Source of the DNA: Megaleporinus macrocephalus
Lineage: Eukaryota; Chordata; Actinopteri; Characiformes; Anostomidae
Assembly: GCA_021613375.1 (NCBI GenBank)
Contig: CM038703.1
Span: 20,069,194 to 20,133,193, forward strand
Direction: 5' to 3'
DNA: 64,000 nt
Shown: positions 1-12,065 of the stretch, in pieces
Position numbering within the stretch: the stretch's first letter is position 1
Layout of the letters: each line of letters opens with the position of its first letter
The notes under the pieces: generated by a model
Database searches by the model: none
The model's input: only the letters and a program-made list of their open reading frames with translations
Told to the model about the DNA's origin: nothing
Position numbers and translations under genes: made by a program

Positions 1-839
1 AGATCCTGCTCTATAAATGGATCACATTTATTTATTGTACTTTTATACTTTTTGTAAATAAAAGATCTGAATGTATTGTGTTCCATAGTTAAAGTTCAGT
101 GGTGAAGAATGACCGTTAGAGCTGGGCCATGAATGTCCTCCTTACTAATGCTATCTTCTGCTTGCATCACTAAGAGATTCTAGTAGGTTGTTACCGCAAA
201 GCTAACATTTTTTGCCAATTCTTGATAAAACACAGACATTTGAAGCTTCTAAAAGACTTCTGTTCTCTGACTTGAAGCCTATGACAGATATATTAGCATA
301 TTTGTTACCTTGTACCAGTTATGGAGCTGCCACCACTGTTTTCCATTAGGGTGCTGCTCTGATTCACAGTCATCTACGACTTCCAGAAGGTCTAGAGTGA
401 CATTTTTGCTCCCAACTTATTGGAAATCGAACCATGACTGGCTAATTCCTCTGTCACTGTCACTGTAATTATGCTAAAATAATTATTATATCTAAAATAA
501 GGCCTTCTCCTCAGCTCTTCAAGTCCTAACCAATAGGAGAACTTGGTCAGCTATATCTAACTAGATACCACCAATACCAGCAGTTCCTGATTGGCCAGTT
601 GTTTTGCTTGGCATGTCAAGAATTTAACTTTTTTTGACGTACAGATCTTAACAATGAAGATGACTTGTACGGTAATACTTGAAATACAGAGTTTAAATAC
701 AATCTTGATCCTATTAAATAAAAATTTAGGAAACGTTACTGACATGCATTTCTGTTGCCTAGAAATCAACAGGCCATCTTCTTATCCACCATCATCTTAT
801 CTTAGTTCTGCCCAGTCATGTTAAAGTTAAGAGAGGTGT
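1..839. other. Non-coding stretch, no recognised feature
   Basis: AT-rich DNA with scattered stops in every frame. The two overlapping opposite-strand open frames near 557-824 are short and resemble no protein I recognise. No repeat family, RNA gene or clear regulatory site was identified. Confidence 0.5.
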
Positions 840-2500
840 TTCAGCACTGCTTTTCGAATACGGTGTAATGAAGAAGAGCCAATCAGATGTCATTTACATA
901 TATCATTCTTACAAGTGCAGTAAAAACAGACCGTTTTGGGGTAAAGAGGGATTAAGGAGAGGGTGTAAAACGGTCATGTAAAGTGAATTAGGACTGTTTT
1001 TGTTACCCATTCCCAACACAAATGCCATTAGCGGAGCTCAGTGGAGAAAAAAATTCAAGAGGAAATATAAGACACAGGCCTTTCAAGATGACTATCTGAA
1101 GTTTAATCCCACAAAAAAGTGGCGTTTTTTGGTATTACAGGTCCGGGCTAAGTTGCTTTCCTGTTTTTAGAAGTCATTTCGCGGTGAGTGCTCCGAAAAA
1201 CTCGGCAACAAGCCTACAGCCCAGCGCCTGTAACCTTAAGCCCAGTCACTAATCCAAAAGACATTGTTAATAGGGGCCACATATGAGCTGTTAAGCCTGT
1301 ATATTCATAATGTTATATAATTGGAGTCATAAAAAGCCAATTAACTTCGCCCACCCGCAGACGCACGCACACTCTCACACGCGCTTGTGCTAAAAAAGAA
1401 CAGGCAAGACAACACGACGCCCACAAAAAACTCGCTGGTCCTGCACCACTGGACACTGTCCACTAGTAACCCTGCTGGTTTTATAGACAAAGCATATCAC
1501 TGCACATTGCCACAGAGCTGGACTAATGAAAAGGGTATTGCGCAAATGCATGAAGAACGAATGAGTAGACAAAAATAAGCTGTCTCTCTCACTCTCTCTC
1601 TCTCTCGCGCACACCTTCTCTCTTTTGCTCTCTCCTCCCCCTCCTCTCCTTTTCTCTCCATCTCTGAGCCCCCACCACTACCATCACGTAATTTTCTCTG
1701 AAGAAAGGGATTTTGCCAAAAAAATATTTGCTTTAAGGAAAAATAACAACAGTCTAAGGCAATATTGGATCAGTCAAATTTGAGCCATTTAAATTTGAAT
1801 GCGGGTGAAGTGGAGGAGGCAGACGTTGTTAAATATGATGCTTGAATGAAAATCTAAACCTTCCAATACCTCTAAGCAATGTACCTCAATGAGATGAATT
1901 AACTGTAAATGGTTCCTTCTCTGTGTGAGTGTCTTCCAATTTAAAATCTCATTATTCATATAAGATCCTGAACAAGGTGACTCTTAGGATAGATCGAATA
2001 AGTGAAGATAATCTTACCGGCTAGTTTTATGCAAATAGGAAATGTATTGAATCAACTAAAAGGAGAATGGGGAATCAAATAAGCTAATAAAACGGGGCCG
2101 GGTTAAAAACTCGGCGGGAATTGTGCCTCTGACTGGCGCGTGTCTCGGCTTTTCGGCTTTGTGCCATTGTAGGCGAAGTTGCAGAAATGTATTAATTCCG
2201 ATGCTTGTGTCATTTAAGTTTGACTCCTTTTGGTCTCAGGTTTACACGCATTATGAGAATTTCCAGCGTGAAAACAGGAGTTTGAGTGTTGCGAATGAGT
2301 TGGAGCAACTTAGGACGAGTCAATGAGCGCACTGAGGAGATTGTTACAGGCGCGATGTCCAGTCCACTTACTGCACTAATGAATTTTCAGCTGAGGCGGG
2401 CGCGTCGGACTCGAACTGATGAGGAGGGAATTCACACCCGTAGATATCCTACACATGTGAGGGTTCAAGTTCATCCATTATTCAAGACATAAATAATGTA
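840..2500. promoter_or_regulatory. Candidate conserved non-coding (regulatory) block
   Basis: The stretch is largely repeat-free, apart from the pyrimidine run at 1582-1665. It has mixed composition and several TAAT cores, with an octamer-like atgcaaat near 2029. No open frame looks like a gene. It resembles vertebrate developmental enhancers in texture only. No alignment was possible, so the regulatory role is inference. Confidence 0.25.
1582..1665. repeat. (CT)n / polypyrimidine simple repeat
   Basis: An almost continuous C/T run begins with a (TC)n core at about 1582-1606. A short cgcgcaca break follows, and then a mixed pyrimidine tract. Such tracts are common in fish intergenic DNA and can mutate by slippage. 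Confidence 0.8.
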
Positions 2501-3159
2501 AGATTCATTACATAGAAGTGTGAACTTTGACTGTGCACCCCCCCCCATCACCCCACCCTCTCCTGCCAGACTGGATATAAAGCTAAAATATTAAGTGATG
2601 CAATTTGTTCTTGACCCAAAGGGCGCACTGAAATGACAAATACAATCATACAATTATATCATAACCTCCCACATATAGCTCGCAGATAGAGCTGCTCATA
2701 CAAGGCCAAGCGTGTTATGAAGTGAAGAAATTGTTGTATTTATTAACCTGTGAGATTAACCTTGTCTGGTAAGAATACAGTACGCAGGGTATTTAATTTG
2801 TTCTTTCTCTGCCTTCCTGTGTATTTACTCGGTGCCTGACTCTTGTGGGCATTGCTTTGTTTGTAAGGTCATCTGAAATCCCGTTTTCAGCTGTGTACGC
2901 TGTATAGCAGCCAACTTTTAGACTAATTATCAATTTACTTGCTCAGTACAGACGAGTAAGTTGCAGCAAAGCAAAAAGTTTTTTTTTTCATCCCACTTTC
3001 AGTCAACTGTGCGGAGCTTTGGTACCACACAAAGAACCCTCTGGAGAGACTCTTTTTTTTTGTACTGTGGATTTGCAAGATTTATAGCAAAGACAGCTGT
3101 GTGTCAACTGCTCTGAGCTTCTACCGACCCCCCCACCCTTCCCTCCACCAACCCCTTCA
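2501..3159. other. Non-coding stretch with short homopolymers
   Basis: No gene is visible. The stretch holds a C run near 2536-2546, T runs near 2979-2988 and 3052-3061, and otherwise unremarkable unique sequence. Confidence 0.5.
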
Positions 3160-4215
3160 TTCCATTTTAGAACTCCTTTGAACGTCGGCCTGCTTCCCCC
3201 TGAGCCGCTGACATGCCGTGTGAATCTGAGGATGTGAAATTATACACATTTAAGCACAACTGCTCGGAATTAGGGAGGAGATGAGAGGCGCTGTGGACGT
3301 AGCGGGATTTCAGGAGCCCCCCGTGTTTTATGGCTCGAACAAATTCACCACATGTTGTACTACACCCGAAGATGATACGGCGGTATTTCTTTAACACCGA
3401 CGAGGCGACGAGATAAGAATCTCACAGAAAGTGTTATCCTATCTGCCGGATCTGCTTATATGAACATCCAATCCAAACAGAAATCCCACAAGTCTGAGCC
3501 ACACAGTCAGATGCATAAGAAATCAATGGGATCCACAGGGTCCAAGCACCTGTCCAGCGTCCAAAGCAGGGGTGCGTACAGTAGGAGGAAGAAGAGTGTT
3601 TTTTGGGAAGAGGAAGAGCGAGCGAGTCGATTGATTCTTCAGGCCTGTCAAGACATCAGCGAAGTGGAAAACAAATCGGCAGGGTCCGAGTTGGATGGCA
3701 AAGCGTAAAGAATCTGCCCTTCCCCTTCCTCTTCCTCCTCCGATTCCTGCCAATGTAAAGGGGGGCATCAAAGCAGAGGAGCCGGCCTTCGTGACCTGGT
3801 GGCCCGACCTGCCATGTCAACACCAGACAGGAAGCAAATTTATCAGCTTTGATGAAAAGCCACTGTGTTATAGAAGAAATACGATACACGTGGAGCTTTA
3901 TGTTTCAGAGCTGCTGTCAGAACGCAACTGTAAAGGTAAAGATGAAAACGAAAGGCGGTGGACATGTTAAAATCGTCTGTTTGGGCAACTCTTTCCATTT
4001 TTAATCTAGTCACACCATCATAAACAATCGGAAAACTGTGCTGTCTCCCTCAGAGCGCTCTTCAGAGTGGCTATCCTGTTTGATCTGGCAGCATATTAAT
4101 CATTTGTGTCAATAAAAAGCGTGGTGAATGCAAATATCCGGGCTGGCCGTCAATAAGTAACCATGAAAGCAGTGCAAATTAACCTCTAAATGTCATGGGA
4201 AAACCCAATACCAAA
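3160..4215. promoter_or_regulatory. Candidate conserved non-coding block
   Basis: Unique sequence with balanced composition and no recognisable transposon. The 3160-3420 and 4000-4200 parts are especially free of low-complexity DNA and carry TAAT and octamer-like cores (atgcaaat at about 4129). Several overlapping open frames of about 80-90 codons exist on both strands. None has a recognisable domain or a splice pattern, so I treat them as chance. The regulatory function is inferred from texture only. Confidence 0.3.
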
Positions 4216-4275
4216 TCCATTATCCTCTGATAGGTAGAAAATGCTCATATTACTCTGTTGCTTTACAGTGCAAAG

Positions 4276-4320
4276 TGAGAAAGAGAAGAAGAAGATAAAG
4301 AAGAAGAAGAGGGGAAAAAG
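4276..4320. repeat. Purine-rich (GAA)n-like tract
   Basis: A 45-base, nearly pure A/G run with several gaagaagaa units. It is a simple low-complexity tract with no further meaning evident. Confidence 0.7.
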
Positions 4321-4559
4321 CCCCCCTGCTATCAGTAACTTAGAGACTTGAACAGATTTATGTTCTGATGGTAGTCACCCCTGCTTCACTCTGGACTGTT
4401 TGAAGAGTTGAAAAATGAAGGAGAAATGGAAGTTGTTTACCTACAAAAATGTCCATGTGTTAAAGAAACGGCACGAAGTGACTCGCCAACCAGCTCCGTT
4501 TTACTATGCCTCGCTGTTTTTACCTCTTCCTTTTTAAAAAATTGTTTCACAAGAACTAG

Positions 4560-5180
4560 AAAGTTCTGCACTTGGAGAAAAAGACTTAGCAAGGCGGTGA
4601 GGCCTTTAATGCGGCGGCTGTGTGGTTCCGGTATCAGCGGCTCTCAGAAATGAGCGCGCTATTATCCTCTGCTTTTAGCCTGTAACTCGTGGAGATGCCT
4701 CTCCACAGTGCGGTGTCTATTTACGAGGACACCCTGGTAATCCATTAAAAGGGATTCATGCGCAAACTAATGTTTCTCTGCATAATTTTAATGGCACAAA
4801 GCCTTTTAGCATTAACCTCACTCGCCAAGCTTTATTGTGAAACAGGTTAGGATTTTATCCCATCAAGTACGTTTTATGGAAATAGTGTAATTTGAAAAAT
4901 CCCGGCTAATAATAGCGGACGGTAGCAGCCGCGCCGAGGTCATCGTGGTCGGAAATGTTGGCGTGGGGTTGTTTTTGGCGCATGGGGTTCACGTCAGTGC
5001 CATGGCGCTGCATCAAGATGGCGAAGTGAAAGGTCTTAGGCTGCGCCGCGTGGCAGTGTACAAGCTGCCAACACGGCTCCTGTCACAAGCGCCCGAGGAA
5101 GACAGCTGAGGAATTTTGCTGTGAGTCAGCCGTGACAGGTCATCTTAAAGAAGCCGTCGAAATGACAACGATAAACCTCG
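4560..5180. promoter_or_regulatory. Candidate conserved non-coding block, GC-richer
   Basis: Unique, moderately GC-rich sequence with CpGs around 4915-5090. It includes aagatggcg near 5016, which fits the YY1 core. No repeat or gene was recognised. It could be an enhancer or an unannotated promoter, but no transcript structure is visible. Confidence 0.25.
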
Positions 5181-7349
5181 AAAAGAGTACAAATCCATGG
5201 CAGCGCTGTTCCCTTCCATGACAATATCAACACAAATGTCAACACGGAGGGGCTAACGCTGGCCTGCTGTAGGCCTCCGTGCTGGAGAAGAGAGGTGAAC
5301 GTGTGCTTTAGCTGGCTGGAGTGGTCAGAAACGCTGGCCAGTGACGTGAGTCCCAGAAAGATGCCGTCTTTACAGAGCAATCTCTGTAGCGCATTTGGAT
5401 GTATGCTTAATATTTGCTGCTCTCGTTTTTTTGTTTTTTTTTTTGTTTCCTGCCATTGAGAATCCTTAGCATTATAATACAGGGGCTCTTCTTAAGTTCC
5501 AAATATATTTCGCAGTGACATTTCCAGATGGATCGCGCGTTTCGTCTCCGAATGCCTCCTTCCTGACTTATTAAAAATATATGAGTTTCTATTTAAAATG
5601 AAGAGGCTATGTTCTGCTCTTTGGAATTGTATTTCATTACGGGCCATATGAGAGATCCAGCGTTTGTTTGCAGAGACAGTGGGCCTCTTGAGCAACTACA
5701 GAATTCTTTTGCATATATTACTCAAGGGTATTACCCACAAAAGCCAACGTATACTTTCCTCACCACTCACACAAGCTTGCTTTCCCCTCAGCCATTTAAA
5801 GGAATTAGAGAAGATGAGCTGGTTTAGAACAACATAATTTGCGTGTTTACACATCTATTGTCTGCCACATGCAAATGGCTTGATTCACAATGGTGGGGTT
5901 TGTGTGCTGGTGGGTTTTTTTTTTTTTTTTGCAAATCTCCTACACAGAACCATTTCCAGAGCCTCGGCTTGCGGTGCCTACGTTAGATTGTGCCGTGGCT
6001 GTGATGTTCTGCATCATTATGCTCTCTAGCTTTGTGCTTGTGTAGATAATATTGACAGACTTGTTTGCCCTTGTATGATAAGATTTCCCTTCAAGTATTT
6101 GGCAAATAAAGTTTATATATTTAATGTTTTGCACGCTATTTGGCAAAGCTTAGAAAAGAAGATGTTATTAGATGAAATCCATTAATGCCTGCATATAGAC
6201 ACAAGGCTCATGGAGGGAGAGCATCGTGGAGCTCCTCCAGGTGATCTTACTTTTGTTTTACATTCCAAGCGCTCTTTGCCAAAATGATGGCGGTAATGTG
6301 ATGAAATGCATGCTGACATTTTGAGAATCTATTTGTAATGATAAACAGGTTTGGTTTCCTTTAGCGCAGCTCAACAAACTGTGTGGAGGCCATGATGCCA
6401 AGCGTACAGACAGTGTCTTTTTTAGTGTTGTTTACTCACTTTTTTAATAAATGCAGTCGAAATATTTGTAGAGTTATATTTATTGTATTTTAGAAGAGGG
6501 TAAATTTGGGCAGCTAGCAAATGGCTATACTGTTAAAAAAAACCAAGGAGCCAAAAATGGTTATGGAATGCTGCCATAGAAGAGGCTATTGGTCTATTGG
6601 TTACCTTTCAATGGATAATGGTTTGAAAGATGCAGAAAGCTTTTTTCAGTATTTTAAATTATTCTCGAATGTCTGTATCAAAACCAAATGTCCAGATTCT
6701 CAATTTACAGCCCCATGATTTGGTCCTAGAATTAAACAAACCGTTTTCCCTTTTTTGGTCATCATGATCATTTAGGGTTAGGGTTTGATCACCATGATCA
6801 TCCCACAGAAACATCATGTCAAAATAGACACAAAATGAAACAAACCTCTGTGTAATATGCTAGGTTCTCATACTATTTAGTTTGCTATACCAGATGTATG
6901 GAGCTGGCTAGTACCTAATTTTACCTATATTAGCTTCTTACCTTCAGCCCAAACAACAACACAAAGTATACTAAAGTTGTTACTTTCAGTTTTAGATGAT
7001 CTTCAGCTTCAACTATCAAAATGAGAATAAAATCACACAGCATGGTTGCTACATACAGGTTGCAGTTTGTGTTGTGATGCTAATAAAGGTGGAACTGCTC
7101 CTCTTTTCATGTAAAATTTGCAGAGTAACCTTGAATTGCAATTTGAATTGTTAGTTTGATTATCCTAAAGATGTATTGAAGATCATAAAGGGCATTCAAG
7201 TTGCTCTCCAATTTGCCAGGTTGTTTTTTTATTCCACCTTAAAGGGTGCTGTACAAGCTGTAGCATTTAAGGTGGAATGAAGCAATCAATTAAGAAGGAA
7301 TAGGAAAGTAATTTTAGGCTTGTTTTTTGAAGATGAATATCAACTAGCT
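5181..7349. other. Non-coding stretch before the first Tc1 remnant
   Basis: AT-rich DNA without a supported gene. It contains poly-T runs (about 5430-5445 and 5915-5929), a small hairpin at 7231-7278 with perfect 13-bp arms, and two tandem ttaggg units between tgatca repeats at 6761-6800. Sequence at 6540-6600 weakly resembles a foldback MITE seen elsewhere, but too weakly to call. Confidence 0.5.
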
Positions 7350-7886
7350 CTGGAATGTCTTGCAAAAGTCAGGGACCACCCTACGTTAAACAAATATCCA
7401 GGGATATCTTTCCACTTGTCTGAAATTTCGTGTTAGATGCATGTTCCGTTTCTCTCAATCCAAGAAATCACACATATTTTTAGGGGTCTGGAGTCTGGGC
7501 TCTGGAGTGGGTCAGTCAATTTTTCTGAGAACACCAGCAGTTTTGTTGTTTTCTTTCCATTTTCTTTTCTTAGTAGCAGCTTCGTGGCAATTACACATCC
7601 TTTCAGACCTATAGTGTTGAGTTTTTTTCTCACATTGGAAGGATAGACAGAACTGCCTGTGGATTTTTTAGGAGTGGAGCATGATGTTCTCCCAAAGATG
7701 AAAGCTTTTACTACAGTGTATCTGATGGTGATGGTTTTGATAGTCTCTCAGGTCGTGCATGATTGCTAGGATTATATCTAATCTCCGTAAAATATCTTCT
7801 GGAATATTTATACTTAATGACCATTGTGATTAGAAATTCATTAAATAAATAAAGGGTGGTCTCTGACCTTTACACTCTACTGTATA
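7350..7886 (-). mobile_element. Degenerate Tc1-like element (family 1, copy 1)
   Basis: Both ends are visible as terminal inverted repeats. The left end reads tgcaaaagtcagggaccacc (7361-7380). The right end at 7853-7874 is its reverse complement with about three mismatches over 22 bp. Between them, the minus strand carries fragments of a Tc1-type DDE transposase, including a degenerate version of the conserved 'DWPPQSPDLN' segment near 7490-7540 (seen as LTDPLQSPDSRP). At about 535 bp it is far shorter than a 1.2-1.6 kb autonomous element, so most of the transposase is deleted and it cannot be active. Family assignment rests on remembered fish Tc1 consensus features. Confidence 0.8.
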
Positions 7887-10129
7887 TCTTTAATCCTTGG
7901 AGTTTCCAGGAAACCCCTGAAGTGAGAATAGCCAAAGGTGTGACTGCCCAGCGTTGGGTGGTATTCCTCCATTTGCGAGTGCTAATTACTAACTGAGGAC
8001 AGCTCAGTCCCCATCACTCACTCTGTCACTCAATATTAATACAGAGTGCACTGACGTCTGGCAAGCTGTCTAGACATCACCTGAACCATTCATCAGAGCG
8101 CCCAGCCACAGGAGAAACTCATCTATTGGCTTCAGGCTCGGCCCAGTACGCAACCGTAACAAGACTCGAGAGCGCAGCCAATGAGTGACTAATATTGCCC
8201 TGATCAGCCTGTGTTAACATCCTAAATCTATCTGCCCATAAAAGGTGAGAGCACTAGCGTTTTACCCTTAAAAAGTGAAAAAAAAAATCACACACTCTTG
8301 ATTTGCAATTCCAAAAATCTGCTACATAAATAAGGCTTCACGGCTACAGCATGAAACCAACTTTTGGGAAAAAAAACCTGAATAGATTTTGAATTTTAAA
8401 GGCGAGATCAAATGAAAATCGCACAAAGGAGGCGGCAAGTGGAATTGAAAGTGTGATACAGGAGAGGGGGGTGTGGATAAAAACAGGATTAGGCTCCGCA
8501 GGCCTGGTTCCCACAGATTGCCTGAAACGGGGGAACAGATTTAAAGCAGGTAGCGGGTGTTGACAGGTTCAGTTGTGCGCAGGCATTTTTTTTTTCCACC
8601 CCATTTTCTGCATGTCGTACACATTAAAGCAGCCCCATGTCAAAACCTGTTTACATGTAATCAAAAAGGACTGTAACATGTTCCAGTCAGGGTAAGCCAT
8701 TCATCGCCAAACTTGGATGATGCGACAGTTTGACTCTTTGTTTCTCGTCGTGGCGCCGCGTAGAGGGCTGTCGGCACTGACAGAGTCAATTTCAGCACTG
8801 AAAGCAATCAGGGCCGTCGTTAAAAGTGTGCTGCTGTCTATGTGCGCGGGCCTGCCTCCCACTTTTACTATTACGTCGCTTTAATATTTGGCCCCCTTTC
8901 CCTTGATTTCGCTGCATGCGACTACGTTTGCGATGTTTTCCTGTGCGTCAGCAACTTTAGTAGATTAAAGAGCGGCGTGTGTAATGGGATAAAGAGAGAC
9001 ATGTGCCTCACTCCAATCCCAGGCCAATTGAGTGTTTTTAATGCAATTTGTGGACTCCCTCTGCTAGTAGGATTTGTTCCATACTGTTAGATGTGGAGTC
9101 AATTACACATATCTCTGGAGTAAATTTTGGTTGAGGAACTATTCAGATACGTATTGCCAGTAATGAATATATGTGTATTAAGGCTGCTGCTTTAAAATGC
9201 ACTTACACATAACAGCAGTCAATACTGTGAGCTACTTAATGCGTTTGTAATGCTGTGTATTTTGGGCGCTGGTTTTTAGCCATGCCGTACCTTATCCTAG
9301 TAAAGTGTTGTGCCTGTGTATTTCCGCTGTTGAGATTCCCCATGGTATAAGTATTATATCGCAGACCCAGATGCTCCATGCATTAACGTATAAGAGATTT
9401 TTTGCAGACTCAGCTGTTGTTTATAAGCTAAAGGCCATATCTGCTGGGAGCAGGCCGTAGACTCATATGCGCATTTAAAGGAACTGTTAGTAATTAGCCG
9501 CTATTGTCTTTGAACAGTGCAGCCCCATATACTGCTATGTGCTAATAAGCTTGGTACTTTATGTGAGTGTATCCTTATTTATGATACAAACACTGCATCT
9601 TGTCTTGGCTTGTCAACAGATCTGTTGAAAATATGTATAGATCATTCTATTAGGGCAAACAAAAAATGACGGATCAGCTTGATCCCTGAATTTGAACCCG
9701 TTCCAGAGAGATGGGTTAGAGGAACGTGCGTGTGAATCGCTGAATCAAAGAGCTTATTAGCTCGGTGATGGTCTACTTTGTGTGGACTTACCGGTAAATG
9801 GGAATCCTTCACTGCGTAATATTGTTATTATTGAAAATGTTCTATATGATTAATCATAGATTTGAAGCAACCCCAATGACTTACCCGATAATGTTAACAA
9901 ATAATTCTTCCTCAAGGGGGTTCTATTAATAATTTTCATATTCTTTCCAAATATTATTCCACCCACCTGCTGGGAGAGCTTCATTTTTTTCCCCCCTTTT
10001 CGTTTTGTGATCATACATTATTTAGTCCCTTGCCACATCTAATAAATGATGTTGACATATGCTCTAGGAGGGAGCAGTGCCTGGCAATGTTGGATGATAA
10101 GCTTCTTTGCATTCACACTGGATCCAATT
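7887..10129. promoter_or_regulatory. Candidate conserved non-coding block (8-10 kb)
   Basis: A long stretch with almost no repeats. The parts at about 7950-8260, 8640-9100 and 9640-9830 have even composition, CpGs and homeodomain-type TAAT cores. The 82-codon plus-strand frame at 8842-9090 has no recognisable domain. The block looks like a cluster of enhancers inferred from texture; nothing here proves function. Confidence 0.3.
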
Positions 10130-10860
10130 TTGTCCTATCAGTGAGTGTGTCTAGGGCTGCAGACATAGTCCACTAGGCCTCGAGATGTCCTGGGGCTTGT
10201 GATTAGTGAAAGCAGTGGAGAAAAAAAAGGAGAGGGAGCATCAGCTAGGGAGTTGGGAAAAAAGGGTCCAAAACAGCCCTATCACAACTGCTATCCTCTG
10301 TCACAATAATGCTCCCCCATTGCTGCTGAGTGCTTGATTTCCAATTTCCTACAAATATCATTGGGTGTTTTTATTTTCCCCCCTCGTAGTTTTTTCGCGC
10401 CGCCTGCCGTCTCTGGTGTTTTGCTTTTCAGCCACGAGAGATTATTTCATAGATCTGGCAGTATTTGTTTGAATTGATTAAAGCATGCTAGCAAGAGATT
10501 CTAAGTATGTAATGAGGAATTTACTCTTTAACCTCATGAAATCATTTGTGTCGCATGTTTTAATCAGTTGTTGAATGGATTTGGGAAGGACATCTCTGAA
10601 GGCTTTGAAGGCTCGAATAATGAGCAGAATCCACACGTTTTCCGAGGATAAACAGGGCCTTGTTCGAAATCCATTAAGAGCGACGTACAAGTGGATATTT
10701 TTTTTCTCTCTCAAGGATTTTTCTCTCTCAAGTCATGCTCCACAATCCAGTTTGGTCCACAAACCGGGTTCTGGGAGATCGGCAGAACGAAAACTGATTA
10801 AAGCCTAAAAAGCAGGACCAGCCTTTACAAAGCCATAGCTAGTTTGATTAACTTCATCTA
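10130..10860. promoter_or_regulatory. Candidate conserved non-coding block (10.4-10.8 kb core)
   Basis: The core at 10380-10700 is unique and balanced in composition. It is notably free of microsatellites apart from a short ttttttttctctctc tract near 10697. Opposite-strand open frames at 10478-10808 overlap each other and match no family I know. I read this as possible regulatory DNA. Confidence 0.3.
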
Positions 10861-11092
10861 ATTTAATGCTTGGCTCTGATTTACACAGCAAATGGGCCTT
10901 AAGATTCAAAGCACAGTGGGAGTGTGAGTGCATTCCGATTCCAGTTATTTGCTGTGTTTCCACAGATTTATGCAGTAGAGCCCAGCATGTACATCATCGC
11001 TGTCCAAAGGAAAACAAGCATCTCCATTTTTGTTGATTTTCAGTGCTCGGCGTCATTTGAGCATGGCGGCTGGCCTTCACATTGTATACAAT
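10861..11092. other. Short non-coding spacer
   Basis: Unique DNA between the candidate regulatory block and a dispersed repeat. No gene or site could be supported. Confidence 0.4.
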
Positions 11093-11215
11093 TATCATGA
11101 TGAATGGACCAATAGAAATGTTTCAAAACTGCTTAGAATAGAATTTCTTTACATTCACTTGCATAAAAAGTTAAGAATTTGTTGGTCTTTTCCTATAAAG
11201 GTACCAGCAACCAAT
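11093..11215 (+). repeat. Dispersed 'ggaccaatagaaatg' repeat, copy 1
   Basis: Contains the core ggaccaatagaaatg within 11099-11120, then a fading similarity (gcttagaat, ttctttacattcactt, ttttcctataaagg). Two more copies lie at about 17784 and 32149. I recall this core from fish interspersed repeats, probably a non-autonomous DNA element, but the class is uncertain and the ends are not defined. Confidence 0.6.
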
Positions 11216-11598
11216 GTTTAAAACTCTAAGAAATAATTGTTAATTATAAGTTCTGGCAGTAATGCCATATAAACAGTTTTAACCACTCCCACGTTTGTTT
11301 TTCTCATGCACTGTTGGTCCTTCAGAACCCTTAAGTTCCAAGCAGGAACCATAAAGACTGCAGAGAGTAGTGTTCCCTTTGACTGTGCAAATGTTTTCAA
11401 AGACGTTCAGGGAATTTGTTTTTCGAAAGCTTCACTGGCAAATCAATCTAATCAATTCCTCTCCACTGATTGTTTGTTATTTTTCTGCTGACCACACTGC
11501 AAGGTTTAATATTTGATTAGCCTTCAGGAGAAGTGGAAAGTACTTATTAACCTTATTTGTCAATCTGTCAGTGCCACTCTCCGTATTGGCCCTTGCTG
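11216..11598. other. Non-coding spacer
   Basis: Open frames on both strands here are short and overlap each other. No domain or repeat was recognised. Confidence 0.4.
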
Positions 11599-11660
11599 GA
11601 GGGAGAGGAAGGGGGAGAGAGAGAGAGAGAGAGAGCAGGAGGAGGAGGAGGCGGAGGAGG
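11599..11660. repeat. (GA)n / polypurine simple repeat
   Basis: A G/A run with a (GA)n core at 11613-11634, then (GGA)n-like units to about 11660. It also generates the low-complexity E/R and S/L stretches of the open frames that cross it, which is why those are not called as genes. Confidence 0.85.
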
Positions 11661-11919
11661 ACTGTTTTAATTTCCTCTCCTGTCTGTCTCTCGGGGTAGA
11701 CCCTCTGTAATTAGCCACTTGGGCTTGAACATGCATACATCTGCTATCAGTTTTCCTCTGCTGTAATCTGATCATTTCAAACAGCCAGCCTCCTTTGCAG
11801 TGTGAGATTGTGTACATATCATTAACTAGCAGGTTTGAGACCTGTGCTAACTGATATTGCACATCATCGCTGTCATATCAAAATCTCATAACTCAGGTCA
11901 GTTACCATTTCATGATAAG
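11661..11919. other. Non-coding spacer
   Basis: Unique sequence without recognised features. Confidence 0.4.
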
Positions 11920-12065
11920 TACACCAACAGAAATGATCCAACATTGCTTCGAAGATTGTGAGTTTGATCCCTGGAGATGCCACAGCCATCCGTAATGATG
12001 ACCGGAAGATGGCCCTTCCTCTCCCTCCACCACTCAGCATGATGGTAGCAAGCATAGGAGTTAAC
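11920..12065 (+). repeat. Possible tRNA-derived SINE fragment
   Basis: The segment gagtttgatccctgg at about 11960 fits a decayed Pol III B box (GGTTCGANTCC). It is followed by gatgccacagccatccgtaa, which I recall from fish tRNA-type SINE bodies, and then gaccggaagatgg. No clear A box or 3' tail is visible. The fragment is truncated and the call is tentative. Confidence 0.4.
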
